Shown: positions 13,159 to 20,820 of the stretch, in pieces
Numbering within the stretch: position 1 is the first letter of the stretch
Layout: each line of letters starts with the position of its first letter
Origin: CAYWMQ01 sp964459635
Lineage (GTDB): Bacteria > Patescibacteriota > Minisyncoccia > Phycocordibacterales > UBA12088
Reading direction: 5' to 3'
NCBI GenBank assembly: GCA_964459635.1
Contig: CAYWMQ010000002.1
Location: 10,810-74,809 of the forward strand
DNA length: 64,000 nt
The notes under the pieces: model-generated
What the model saw: only the letters and a program-made list of their open reading frames with translations
Database searches by the model: none
What the model was told of the DNA's origin: nothing
Translations under genes and position numbers: made by a program

Positions 13159-15123
13159 TTAGACGATATGGTTGCCCACCCGCACCTCTTCCGGGTCGCG
13201 CTTCTTCGGCTCTATGCCGTGGAGAATGAGTATCTTCTCAAAATCGTCGCGCTCAAGCGTTTCCACCTCTATGAGCTTTGCCGCTATAGCGTCAAGTGCC
13301 TTGCGGTTGTCCACGATAGCGGTGCGCGCACGGTCATAGGCTTCACGCACAATACGCGCCACCTCCACGTCTATCTCGGCGGCCACCTTGTCGCTATACT
13401 CACGCTCACCAAGCCCCATCCCGAACATGGTACGGCCACCATCAGACTCGTATGCCATCGGCCCCATCTTTTCGCTCATACCCCAGCGCGCGACCATGTT
13501 GCGTGCGAGCGCGGTCAACACCTGCAAGTCGTTGGACGCACCTGTGGTGAGATCGCCGAACACAAGCTCCTCCGCCACGTACCCGCCCAGCGACTTTGCA
13601 ATGTCGTCCAAAAACTCCTTGCGAGACTGCATACGCCTGTCCTCGAACGGCAGTGTGAGCGTGTAGCCGGCCGCACGACCACGGCTGATAATGGATATCT
13701 TGTGGACCGGATCAGAATGCGGAAGCACCGACCCCACAAGTGCATGTCCCGCCTCATGGTAAGCGGTAATCTCTTTTTCACGCCTTGAGAGAACATGGCT
13801 CTTGCGTTCGGGACCGAGCATGACCTTCTCGATCGAACGAATAAGGTCATACTGCGTGATCTTTTTACGGTCCTCGCGCGCGGCAAGGATGGCCGCCTCA
13901 TTCATGAGGTTCATGAGATCGGCACCTGAAAAGCCCACGGTACGCTCCGCTATGGTCGCCATGTTCACATCTTCGCCCAAAGGCTTCTTGCGCGCATGCA
14001 CCTCAAGTATCGCCTCCCGATCACCGCGATCGGGAAGGTCTATGGTCACGCGCCTGTCGAAGCGACCGGGGCGCATGAGCGCAGGGTCCAGCACATCCGG
14101 CCTGTTGCTCGCGGCCATGATGATTATTTTTTCGTTCGGCTCAAAACCGTCCATCTCCACGAGTATCTGATTGAGCGTTTGTTCACGTTCATCATTGCCA
14201 CCGCCTACACCGGTGCCGCGTACGCGTCCCACCGCGTCTATCTCGTCAATAAATATTATTGCCGGGGCGGCCTTTTTCGCCATCCGAAAGAGGTCGCGCA
14301 CCCGCGACGCGCCCACACCCACGAAGAGCTCGACAAACTCCGACCCCGAGATGGAGAAGAACGGCACGTTCGCTTCGCCCGACACTGCACGTGCAAGCAG
14401 CGTCTTTCCTGTACCGGGCGCCCCCATAAGTAGGACACCCTTCGGGATACGCGCGCCAATATCCAGGAACTTCTTCGGGTTCTTCAAGAAGTCCACTATT
14501 TCGGTAAGCTCTTCTTTTGCCTCTTTCGCACCCGCCACATCCTTAAACGTGATGCGCTGATGCTTGTCAGCGGGGTCTATCATGCGCGCCTTGCTCTGGC
14601 CGAACGTAAAGGCTTGCATGCCGGCACCCTTCACCTGCCGCATCAAGAACCACAGCAGGATGAGTATGAATATGAGCGGGAAGAGAAATGGCGCAAGCGT
14701 CAAGAACCAAAAGCGCACGCCGTTCTCGTCCGCCACCTCGATAGGTACGTTACGCAGCACTTCTCCCGATACGCCGTAGTTGTTGAGTGTGTCGGATAGT
14801 GCGGTGCCCGCCTCTTTCTTGGCCTTTTTCTCTACGCGCTGCTCGCCCTCACCTGTGTCGTAGGTCGCCAGTACCTGGTCCCCTTCCACGCGTATGCCTT
14901 CGACGGAACCCGCCAGGATGTCTGTCGCAAGCTCAGAGAGCGAGATCTCCGCCGGCGCTTCGCCCCGGTCGGCGAAGTACGAGAATACGCCCGTAAGGGC
15001 AAGCAGGATCAAAAACGTGAGGACGAGGTTGACCCAAAACTGGCGTCCGGGCTGAAAACTGCCGCCCTCTTGCTTGTCCGGCCGCTTTCCGGTTTGCGAC
15101 CGCTTGTCGTGTTCGTGTTCCAT
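13159..15123 (-). CDS. ftsH: ATP-dependent zinc metalloprotease FtsH
   Basis: 654 residues. Transmembrane segments at about 31-49 and 141-161 bracket a short periplasmic domain. AAA module: Walker A GAPGTGKT (234-241), Walker B FIDEID (291-296), arginine-finger region SNRPDVLDPALMRPGRFD (339-356). Zinc site HEAGH (456-460) with a later Asp ligand in the LTTGASND region. It extracts and degrades membrane and soluble proteins at the inner membrane. The frame extends to 15228, but TATACT lies 7 nt before ATG 15123 (MEHEHDKR), so that is the start. The promoter is divergent from infC. Confidence 0.96.
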   Translation of the reverse strand: MEHEHDKRSQTGKRPDKQEGGSFQPGRQFWVNLVLTFLILLALTGVFSYFADRGEAPAEISLSELATDILAGSVEGIRVEGDQVLATYDTGEGEQRVEKKAKKEAGTALSDTLNNYGVSGEVLRNVPIEVADENGVRFWFLTLAPFLFPLIFILILLWFLMRQVKGAGMQAFTFGQSKARMIDPADKHQRITFKDVAGAKEAKEELTEIVDFLKNPKKFLDIGARIPKGVLLMGAPGTGKTLLARAVSGEANVPFFSISGSEFVELFVGVGASRVRDLFRMAKKAAPAIIFIDEIDAVGRVRGTGVGGGNDEREQTLNQILVEMDGFEPNEKIIIMAASNRPDVLDPALMRPGRFDRRVTIDLPDRGDREAILEVHARKKPLGEDVNMATIAERTVGFSGADLMNLMNEAAILAAREDRKKITQYDLIRSIEKVMLGPERKSHVLSRREKEITAYHEAGHALVGSVLPHSDPVHKISIISRGRAAGYTLTLPFEDRRMQSRKEFLDDIAKSLGGYVAEELVFGDLTTGASNDLQVLTALARNMVARWGMSEKMGPMAYESDGGRTMFGMGLGEREYSDKVAAEIDVEVARIVREAYDRARTAIVDNRKALDAIAAKLIEVETLERDDFEKILILHGIEPKKRDPEEVRVGNHIV

Positions 15124-15136
15124 ACAGGAGAGTATA
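15124..15136 (-). promoter_or_regulatory. ftsH leaderless promoter
   Basis: TATACT (15131-15136, minus) then 7 nt then ATG 15123. Confidence 0.65.
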
Positions 15137-15165
15137 GCGCGTTTGTCGCCTCGCGTCACGTATGG

Positions 15166-15171
15166 TATAGT
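15166..15171 (+). promoter_or_regulatory. infC promoter -10
   Basis: Extended -10 TGGTATAGT. It drives the infC-rpmI-rplT operon; depending on the true infC start the leader is 11-50 nt. Confidence 0.5.
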
Positions 15172-15182
15172 CTCGTGACGGT

Positions 15183-15803
15183 TTGCGCGTCTTTGCGCAG
15201 TACCACCAAAGAATACCCGTGCAAACACCTGACGACAGAGTACGCATAAATAGTGACATCCGCGCCGCTGAGCTGCGGGTGATGGGACCCGAGGGTGAAA
15301 ACTTGGGCATTTTGACGCTTGGCGAAGCTCTGCGGAAAGCCGCCGAGTACGAACTCGACCTTATAGAAGTCTCCGCGCGGGCCGTGCCGCCTGTTGCAAA
15401 GATCATGGATTATGGTAAATTCACGTACGAGCAAAAGAAGCGCGACAAGGAAGTGCGGGCAAAGGCTCACACTACTGAAACCAAGTCCGTGCAAGTAAAG
15501 ATCGGCACCGGCGAACATGACAAGGCCCTCAAGGCAAACCGCACGGCCGAATGGCTTACGGAGGGCCATCGGGTGAAGGTGGACCTCTTTCTATGGGGCC
15601 GATACAAATATATGGAAGAAGCGTTTCTTAAGGAGCGCCTGATGCGTTTCTTGGAGATGGTGCAGGTCCCGTGGAAGCTCGCGGAGGAGGTAAAGCGCAG
15701 CCCGAAAGGTTTCACCTGCACGATAGAGCGCGACCGCAGCAAGTCGGCGTCCAAAGAGCAGAAGGTGACTCCGCCGACAAAAGATGCCCCCAAGGAAGCA
15801 TAA
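15183..15803 (+). CDS. infC: Translation initiation factor IF-3
   Basis: About 206 residues. N-domain with RVRINSDIRAAELRVMGPEGENLG, linker, and C-domain with KIMDYGKFTYEQKKRDKE, TKSVQVKIGTGEHD, and AEWLTEGHRVKVDLFLWGR. IF-3 binds 30S and discriminates start codons. No ATG exists near the N-terminus: the frame opens with TTG at 15183, with ATA (15213) and GTG (15219) also in frame before the conserved region. Non-AUG starts are a known feature of infC autoregulation. The C-terminal 30 residues are a charged Lys/Ser/Thr tail. Followed by rpmI and rplT, the classical operon. Confidence 0.93.
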   Translation: MRVFAQYHQRIPVQTPDDRVRINSDIRAAELRVMGPEGENLGILTLGEALRKAAEYELDLIEVSARAVPPVAKIMDYGKFTYEQKKRDKEVRAKAHTTETKSVQVKIGTGEHDKALKANRTAEWLTEGHRVKVDLFLWGRYKYMEEAFLKERLMRFLEMVQVPWKLAEEVKRSPKGFTCTIERDRSKSASKEQKVTPPTKDAPKEA

Positions 15804-15837
15804 CCATACCCATTGTTACTAACGCGTCCGTTCCATT

Positions 15838-16020
15838 ATGGCAAACAAAGCATACACAAAGCGTGTACGGGTAAGCCCAAAGGGTAAGCTTCTCGTGCGA
15901 AAGCCCGGCGGCAACCACTTCAACGGCGCGGAAAAACGAAGCAAGCAGCTCGACCGCAAGCGCACCGGCCGCACACTCACACTTAACGCGAAAAAGACGG
16001 GGCGCTACCTCAAAGGATAG
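15838..16020 (+). CDS. rpmI: Ribosomal protein L35
   Basis: 60 residues, very basic. YTKRVRVSPKGKLLVRKPGGNHFNG matches the L35 core (K-R-x-x-v-s-x-x-G-K-x-x-r-x-x-x-x-x-H). The tail NAKKTGRYLKG is also L35-like. Located between infC and rplT, as in most bacteria. 34 nt after infC; no strong Shine-Dalgarno. Confidence 0.9.
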   Translation: MANKAYTKRVRVSPKGKLLVRKPGGNHFNGAEKRSKQLDRKRTGRTLTLNAKKTGRYLKG

Positions 16021-16050
16021 TAGTTTTTACCAAAATCTCATTACTCCACC

Positions 16051-16398
16051 ATGGCACGCGTCAAACGAGGCACCACAAAGCTCAAGCACCGCCGCAATGT
16101 CCTTGCGCGCACGAAAGGCATGCGCGGCAACATCCGCAAAAAGGAGCGACAGGCTCATGAGGTATTGCTCCATGCGGGCAACCACGCGTTCCAACACCGC
16201 AAGAAGAAGAAGGCTGACTTCCGTGCACTTTGGAATGTGCGCATAAACGCCGGTATTCGCCCGCTCGGCATGACCTATGCCACTTTTATCGCCGCTCTTA
16301 AGGTAAAAGGCATCGCACTCAACCGTAAGATGCTCGCAGAACTCGCCTCGGAGCACCCGGAAAGCTTCGCACGCCTCGTGAAGCAGGTACAAGGCTAA
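16051..16398 (+). CDS. rplT: Ribosomal protein L20
   Basis: 115 residues. Family signature ARVKRGTTKLKHRRNVLART at the start, then GMRGNIRKKERQAHEVLLHAGNHAFQHRKKKKADFR and NAGIRPLGMTYATFIAALK. Binds 23S rRNA early in assembly and usually represses this operon. Ends 9 nt before a 19-bp bidirectional terminator. Confidence 0.97.
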   Translation: MARVKRGTTKLKHRRNVLARTKGMRGNIRKKERQAHEVLLHAGNHAFQHRKKKKADFRALWNVRINAGIRPLGMTYATFIAALKVKGIALNRKMLAELASEHPESFARLVKQVQG

Positions 16399-16406
16399 GC
16401 TCAACA

Positions 16407-16450
16407 CTCATACATAAAAGGCCGGTATGTGCCGGCCTTTTATGTATGAG
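16407..16450. terminator. Bidirectional terminator rplT / 16463 gene
   Basis: 19-bp perfect stem (16407-16425 / 16432-16450) with a run of A on one side and T on the other, between convergent genes. Confidence 0.9.
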
Positions 16451-16462
16451 TGCGCATGAACT

Positions 16463-16891
16463 CTACGTACGCACACGCGCACGGCGCGCATATGTAAAAA
16501 GAAGTGCGCCCAACGAAGCGCCAAGGAGATCCATCCCGAGATCGCCCAGCGCGTCAAGCATAAACGCATCCGGGACACCATAGTGAGAAAACACCCAGAT
16601 GCCGTACTCATAGAGCTCCCAAAGAACACCCACCCCAAGCGCTGCAGATAGCGACAGCTCAAAGGGCACTCGAAACCCGGTCGGACGTGCCATAGCCCGC
16701 GCGTAGCCGGACCTGTACCAAAACCACAGCACCGCAAGACCCACCCAGAGACCCCCCAGAAAATGTGTCACCAGATCAAACCAATCGAAAAGCCAGTACA
16801 GCGCCAGATACTGCGCGAGCACATCGAGCGCAAGAATGCCCCATATGAGAACAAACAGTACCTTGAGACCTGTGTGGCGTGCGTCACTCAT
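16463..16891 (-). CDS. VanZ/YjdF-like small membrane protein
   Basis: 142 residues, four or five predicted transmembrane helices. Conserved-looking elements: LVTHFLGGLWVGLAVLWF (helix with His), VGVLWELYEYG (membrane-embedded Glu residues) and DALGDLGMDLLGASLGALL at the end, a pattern shared by VanZ and YjdF/DUF2238 proteins. Function unknown; members of these families affect glycopeptide sensitivity or are uncharacterised. The larger protein at 58031 has the same pattern and is probably a distant paralog. Confidence 0.6.
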   Translation of the reverse strand: MSDARHTGLKVLFVLIWGILALDVLAQYLALYWLFDWFDLVTHFLGGLWVGLAVLWFWYRSGYARAMARPTGFRVPFELSLSAALGVGVLWELYEYGIWVFSHYGVPDAFMLDALGDLGMDLLGASLGALLFTYARRARVRT

Positions 16892-17191
16892 GAGCTCACT
16901 CAGTATAGCGCATCATGGAGCGCGACGCTGGCTCGACGCACACAAGCCGCCTTGTGGGCGGCTTGTGTGCGGGGCGCGAAACGTACTGCCCTGGTAAAAC
17001 CAGGTGGGTCACTAGTGTCACGCTCCCTTTGAGCGGAAAGCTCAGCGGTTGCGCGTATGCCGCGACCCTTGCAGTGTGTTTAAGAGGACAATATCGTTCC
17101 GTCACCCGACTTCAGTGTAGCACATTTTGCACTTGCTATACATCGTAACTCTCTGGTATGGTGCGATAAGACCAAAAGAAAGGACGCGTCG
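16892..17191. other. Gene-free stretch with hairpins
   Basis: Holds a perfect 14-bp hairpin at 16938-16970 without U-run, smaller ones at 16990-17004 (CCTGGT/ACCAGG) and around 17031, and a possible promoter for 17192 (TTGCTA near 17131 and TATGGT near 17157). No ORF is supported. Confidence 0.45.
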
Positions 17192-18142
17192 ATGATAGTG
17201 GCACATGTCAAAGCTACCGTGATGCTACGAGAAGGCACACGGGTACTTGTTGAACTGCCCGGGCATAACGATTACAACTCCTACAAGTTCTATCAACAAT
17301 ACAACGGGCGCACCGGAACAGTCGTAGACTGCAGCGTGGAATATGCTCAGGTGCTCGATAAACATGGGCGCCTGCCGGGCTGCTACCGAGACCCTGAATG
17401 GCTCGTAGTGGTGTTCGAGGACGGCTCAAGGCAAACAATAAGCACCCGGGGGCTACGGCTTCTCGACGCCCCAACCGCTATTGCAGCAGAGGGTGAGCAG
17501 GACGTTTGGACACGCCTACCGAAGATGTACCCTGGTGACCTCGTTTCGTTCACGACCGAGCGTTTCCCGCAGTCACCCCCTGAATATCTGTTTCCGCTTT
17601 CAGAGGCGTTTGCGGCTGCGATCGATCGCAGTGCTGAAAAAGGTACGCTCCGCATCGTCGATCAAGTTCACTTGGAGGAGTCCGGCTTTTACGCGGGCTG
17701 GCGTGATGCGCAGGGTTCCCATTTTGCCCACGAGGACGACATAGCGGTTATCCACCCGGGCCCTGTCCACGCCGCTTACAAGGACCAACCGATTGTGTTC
17801 GCGAAGCTGGACGACATGTTCGCTTTTTGGGAGCATGACGGGTTTTCTGTGCATGTGCCGCGGCCTGCACAGGCAGGACTGGACCCGATGCTTGCGGAAC
17901 TTTTTGACGAGACTGAGCGCCAACTTGATCCGCAAAAGAACCCAAGGAGCGAGTACGCGGCCGCTATCGCGCGCATTGAAAGCGGCGCTGTAGACTTTGT
18001 CCGTATCCATGAAGAAGTGGAGCCCAAGACAGGGCGCACCCTTCGGTATCTTAGTGCGCGCAAAGTGCACACGTGGGTGGGAGCGCATATAGCTCACAAG
18101 CTACGCGAACTCAGTCTCACTGAGCTACGTGCGCGTACCTAA
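17192..18142 (+). CDS. Hypothetical protein, 316 aa
   Basis: Not recognised. Soluble. Near the N-terminus a KOW/SH3-like beta segment (REGTRVLVELPGHNDYNS, NGRTGTVVDCSVEYAQV) and later WLVVVFEDGSRQTISTRGLRLL repeat the flavour of small SH3-like barrels; a second such unit may be MYPGDLVSFTTERFPQ to YAGWRDAQGSHFAHEDDIAVI. The C-terminal third is helical (LDPMLAELFDETERQL). ATG 17192 is preceded by AAAGGA at good distance. Monocistronic, ending in a bidirectional terminator shared with ndk. Confidence 0.65.
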   Translation: MIVAHVKATVMLREGTRVLVELPGHNDYNSYKFYQQYNGRTGTVVDCSVEYAQVLDKHGRLPGCYRDPEWLVVVFEDGSRQTISTRGLRLLDAPTAIAAEGEQDVWTRLPKMYPGDLVSFTTERFPQSPPEYLFPLSEAFAAAIDRSAEKGTLRIVDQVHLEESGFYAGWRDAQGSHFAHEDDIAVIHPGPVHAAYKDQPIVFAKLDDMFAFWEHDGFSVHVPRPAQAGLDPMLAELFDETERQLDPQKNPRSEYAAAIARIESGAVDFVRIHEEVEPKTGRTLRYLSARKVHTWVGAHIAHKLRELSLTELRART

Positions 18143-18156
18143 GCACAGTAACACCT

Positions 18157-18183
18157 GAAAAGGGTCTCTCACGAGACCCTTTC
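18157..18183. terminator. Bidirectional terminator 17192 gene / ndk
   Basis: 10-bp stem (18159-18168 / 18173-18182) flanked by A4 and T3 runs, between convergent genes. Confidence 0.8.
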
Positions 18184-18191
18184 ACTTATTT

Positions 18192-18797
18192 CTACTCAAG
18201 AATGCCGTCCAGATTTATGTCGTAGAGTATCTGCTCCTGCACAAGACGGTAACCAACGAGCTCCTCCGCGCTAAACCAGTGTGCAAGCTCTTTCTCGGCT
18301 TCTTCCACCGACCCTGAGGCATGTATGAGATTCCGGATAGCCCTATCGTCGGCATCAGCCATCGAGTACGAGTCGAGCACAAAATCGCCGCGAATGGTAC
18401 CTACATCCGAGCTGCGCGGTTCGGTCCCACCGACCAGTTTGCGGATAAGCTCAACCGCGTGCGCGCCCTGCCACGCCATTACAACGGTAGGACCGCTCGT
18501 CATATACTTTTTGAGTCGCTCCACTACAGCATTGCCCACCTCCTCTGGGTTGTCGGACGGTGGCGTCTCACCCTTTTTCTTGTATGACTCTATGGCCTTC
18601 TCTCCCACCTTGCGTTTCCAGGACGGGTCGATGGTGTAGTGCGCTTCCACTGCCTCGGCGGTGGGCACCAAAAACTTCATACCGATGAGTTTGAGCCCTA
18701 CACGCTCGAAACGGCCCACTATTTCTCCGATGAGCGAGCGCTGCACGCCATCCGGCTTGATAATAACGAGGGTACGCTCCTTGTGATAGTCCGACAT
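18192..18797 (-). CDS. ndk: Nucleoside diphosphate kinase, enlarged form
   Basis: 201 residues against about 140-155 for typical NDK. N-terminus TLVIIKPDGVQRSLIGEI and the catalytic segment NLIHASGSVEEAEKE (H159 is the phospho-histidine) are intact, as is TVVMAWQGAHAVELIRKLVGGTEP. The extra length comes from an insertion of about 45 residues (about 55-100, TIDPSWKRKVGEKAIESYKK and on) in the flexible lid and a C-terminal extension. It balances NTP pools by ping-pong phosphotransfer. The enlarged lid could alter oligomer contacts. The start codon is preceded by AACACT at 8 nt, possibly another leaderless start. Confidence 0.92.
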   Translation of the reverse strand: MSDYHKERTLVIIKPDGVQRSLIGEIVGRFERVGLKLIGMKFLVPTAEAVEAHYTIDPSWKRKVGEKAIESYKKKGETPPSDNPEEVGNAVVERLKKYMTSGPTVVMAWQGAHAVELIRKLVGGTEPRSSDVGTIRGDFVLDSYSMADADDRAIRNLIHASGSVEEAEKELAHWFSAEELVGYRLVQEQILYDINLDGILE

Positions 18798-18955
18798 AGG
18801 TACTGAGTGTTAGTGAGTAGTGAATTGGTACCGCAACACCGGGCACCGTACCGGGGCTCAGGTGCGTGGCTGTAGTATACATAGCGACGGGCAAAAGTGA
18901 AACCTCGAGCACACATGACGCGTTACAGTGTAAAGGCTGGACAAAGGAAAAACAC

Positions 18956-19081
18956 ATGAACACGGAAGAGTCAGAAGACATGGACGTTCACGCGCCGGAA
19001 GCGACCCCACAGCACGACGCCGCGACAGACACGGGAGACGCACTGTTGCGCGAAATTGTCCGCGATGTATGCGCACTCTGA
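18956..19081 (+). CDS. Small acidic protein, 41 aa
   Basis: Short gene beginning at ATG 18956, with AAAGGA eight bases upstream and a strong terminator immediately downstream. The peptide is acidic (MNTEESEDMDVHAPEATP) with a C-terminal helix ALLREIVRDVCAL. Unknown function. Good ribosome site and terminator support a real mRNA. Confidence 0.55.
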   Translation: MNTEESEDMDVHAPEATPQHDAATDTGDALLREIVRDVCAL

Positions 19082-19087
19082 AGCGAA

Positions 19088-19119
19088 ACCGCCCCAACAC
19101 AAGGGGCGGTGCTCTTTTT
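19088..19119 (+). terminator. Terminator of 18956 gene
   Basis: 8-bp GC-rich stem (19088-19095 / 19103-19110) followed by CTCTTTTT. Confidence 0.85.
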
Positions 19120-19128
19120 CGGTCGCTG

Positions 19129-19156
19129 TTGTGTATTTACACAAAAGTAGTATAGT
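19129..19156 (+). promoter_or_regulatory. Promoter of small Cys protein
   Basis: TTGTGT (19129-19134), 16-bp spacer, TATAGT (19151-19156). Confidence 0.6.
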
Positions 19157-19187
19157 CGCACGTAAACCAGCCAGAAAGGAGGAAGAA

Positions 19188-19352
19188 ATGGCCTGGCGAA
19201 AGTGCGACTGTGAGGGCAACTGCAAATGGCCCTACACAGACCCCTGCAAAATCGACACGGCACGGGAGCGTAGCAAAGCGGACGTGCGTGCGACACGCAC
19301 GAGACGCGTCAAAGCGGAACAGGCAGCTGCAACAAAAGAGGAGCCGAAGTAA
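19188..19352 (+). CDS. Small four-cysteine basic protein, 54 aa
   Basis: Start ATG 19188 behind a strong AAAGGAGG. The N-terminal 22 residues hold four cysteines (CDCEGNCKWPYTDPC: C-x-C-x3-C-x7-C) that could bind one zinc or form disulfides; the rest is a Lys/Arg/Glu helix. Dedicated promoter and ribosome site suggest a genuine, well-translated small protein. Family not recognised. Confidence 0.6.
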   Translation: MAWRKCDCEGNCKWPYTDPCKIDTARERSKADVRATRTRRVKAEQAAATKEEPK

Positions 19353-19412
19353 GGCTCATGAGTGTTGACCCACATACGTGACGGCGCGTCTTCGGACGCG
19401 CTGTTTGCTCTT

Positions 19413-20183
19413 TTACAGCTCCGTCAGTATTTCGGGCCCGTCCCTCGTGATGAGTATGTCGTGTTCAAAGTGTGCGCTGCGGGAATGGTCGCGCGTGCGC
19501 ACGGTGTACCCGTCCGACTCAAACACCACCGCCCCCTTGCCCTCGTTTATCATCGGCTCTATTGCCAGCACCATACCCGGCTCCAGGCGTTCGCCGCGGC
19601 CGGCGTCGCCAAAATTGGGCACCTGCGGTGCCTCATGTACTGCGGTGCCCACACCGTGCCCGCAGAGGTCACGCACGAGGCCAAAACCCTCACTGCGTAC
19701 GTGTGTTTCTATCGCATTCCCGATATCACCCACACGACCTCCCGCCCGTGCTGCCGCGATACCCCGCATGAGCGCCTCTTCGCACACTGTGAGCATTTTT
19801 TGAGCTGCGGCATCTATGCCTCCCACCGCGTACGTGCGCCCCGCATCTGTAATGACGCCGTCTTTTCGTAATCCGATATCCAGCCCGATGATGTCGCCCT
19901 CCATGAGCGTGTATCGCAGCTCGGTAGGGATACCATGCACCACCACATCATTCGGGGCTACGCAGAGTGCGCACGGGTATGCACGCGGCGCACCGGGCGG
20001 CGTATAGCCCAAAAATGCGGGCTGCGCACCCGCTTCGGCAATGTACGCCCTCGCAAGGTGCTCAAGCTCCTCTGTTGTAACGCCGGGCGCGATCTTTTCT
20101 GCGAGCCGCGCAAGCACGTCAGCATGCCGCTTACCCAAGTCTCGAAGCGCCGCTATCTGTTTGTCGGTCTTTATGCGGCTCAT
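19413..20183 (-). CDS. map: Methionine aminopeptidase, type I
   Basis: 256 residues. Metal ligands are visible: D in GLDIGLRKDGVITDAGRTY (two Asp), H in GHGVGTAVHEAPQVPNF, E in LAIEPMIN and E in SAHFEHDILIT. Removes the initiator Met from nascent proteins. Its ATG overlaps the adk TGA (ATGA), so it is coupled to adk. The order secY-adk-map is the standard end of the spc operon. Confidence 0.96.
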   Translation of the reverse strand: MSRIKTDKQIAALRDLGKRHADVLARLAEKIAPGVTTEELEHLARAYIAEAGAQPAFLGYTPPGAPRAYPCALCVAPNDVVVHGIPTELRYTLMEGDIIGLDIGLRKDGVITDAGRTYAVGGIDAAAQKMLTVCEEALMRGIAAARAGGRVGDIGNAIETHVRSEGFGLVRDLCGHGVGTAVHEAPQVPNFGDAGRGERLEPGMVLAIEPMINEGKGAVVFESDGYTVRTRDHSRSAHFEHDILITRDGPEILTEL

Positions 20184-20776
20184 GCAAGGCCAAGACGTGC
20201 ACGTATGTCAGCCTGAATATCCTCAATGGATCTGTTGCCGTCAAGCTCTTCGATACGGTATGCGGGACTGTTCCGAAAGTACGCAATGGTGGGCACCACC
20301 TCGTCGTGATACCACGCGATGCGGCGACGCATGAGCTCCTCCGAGTCATCCGCACGCCTCCGTACCTCTATGGCACGCCGCATGAGCTCCGACTCTTCAA
20401 CATCAAGCACAAACACCACGGGGTTGGTGCGCTGGTAAAACGTCATCGCACTGTCAAAGACAGACGCTTCCTCCGGCCTGCGCGGAAAGCCGTCGATAAG
20501 CAAGTGTTCATTGCCGGCCAAATGGTCGACAAAGTAACTCGCCCATAGCCATATCGGCAAGAAGGCCGGCTGAAGCGCGCCCCGCTCCTGAATATCCCGT
20601 ATGAGCCGCCCCGTGTACGAATCTTGCTCGCTCGCTCTGCGAAACATATCGCCGGTCACCACATGGAGCGCTGTGCGCTCCGGGTCTATGCTCGCAAGAT
20701 GGTCTCGTAATAGCGCGGCCTGCGTACCCTTGCCGCTTCCGGCCGGGCCATAAAATAGTACGGTGTGGAGTTGCAT
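20180..20776 (-). CDS. adk: Adenylate kinase
   Basis: 198 residues. P-loop GPAGSGKGTQ (10-19), AMP site with TGDMFRR and GFPRRPEE, LID region reduced (RAIEVRRRADDSEELMRRRI, no zinc cysteines), so it is a short-LID form. Interconverts 2 ADP and ATP + AMP. Although it follows secY, it has its own promoter: TACACT 7 nt before the ATG. Confidence 0.95.
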   Translation of the reverse strand: MQLHTVLFYGPAGSGKGTQAALLRDHLASIDPERTALHVVTGDMFRRASEQDSYTGRLIRDIQERGALQPAFLPIWLWASYFVDHLAGNEHLLIDGFPRRPEEASVFDSAMTFYQRTNPVVFVLDVEESELMRRAIEVRRRADDSEELMRRRIAWYHDEVVPTIAYFRNSPAYRIEELDGNRSIEDIQADIRARLGLA

Positions 20777-20789
20777 GACGCTTAGTGTA
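20777..20789 (-). promoter_or_regulatory. adk-map leaderless promoter
   Basis: Extended TGCTACACT (hexamer 20784-20789, minus), 7 nt, ATG 20776. Internal promoter separating adk-map from the spc operon. Confidence 0.65.
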
Positions 20790-20820
20790 GCACAAACCAG
20801 CGGGCGGACAAAAACTCTAC

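Noticed and set aside
16938..16970. Terminator
   Set aside because: A perfect 14-bp hairpin but without a U-run on either side, and no gene ends next to it; kept only as a hairpin.
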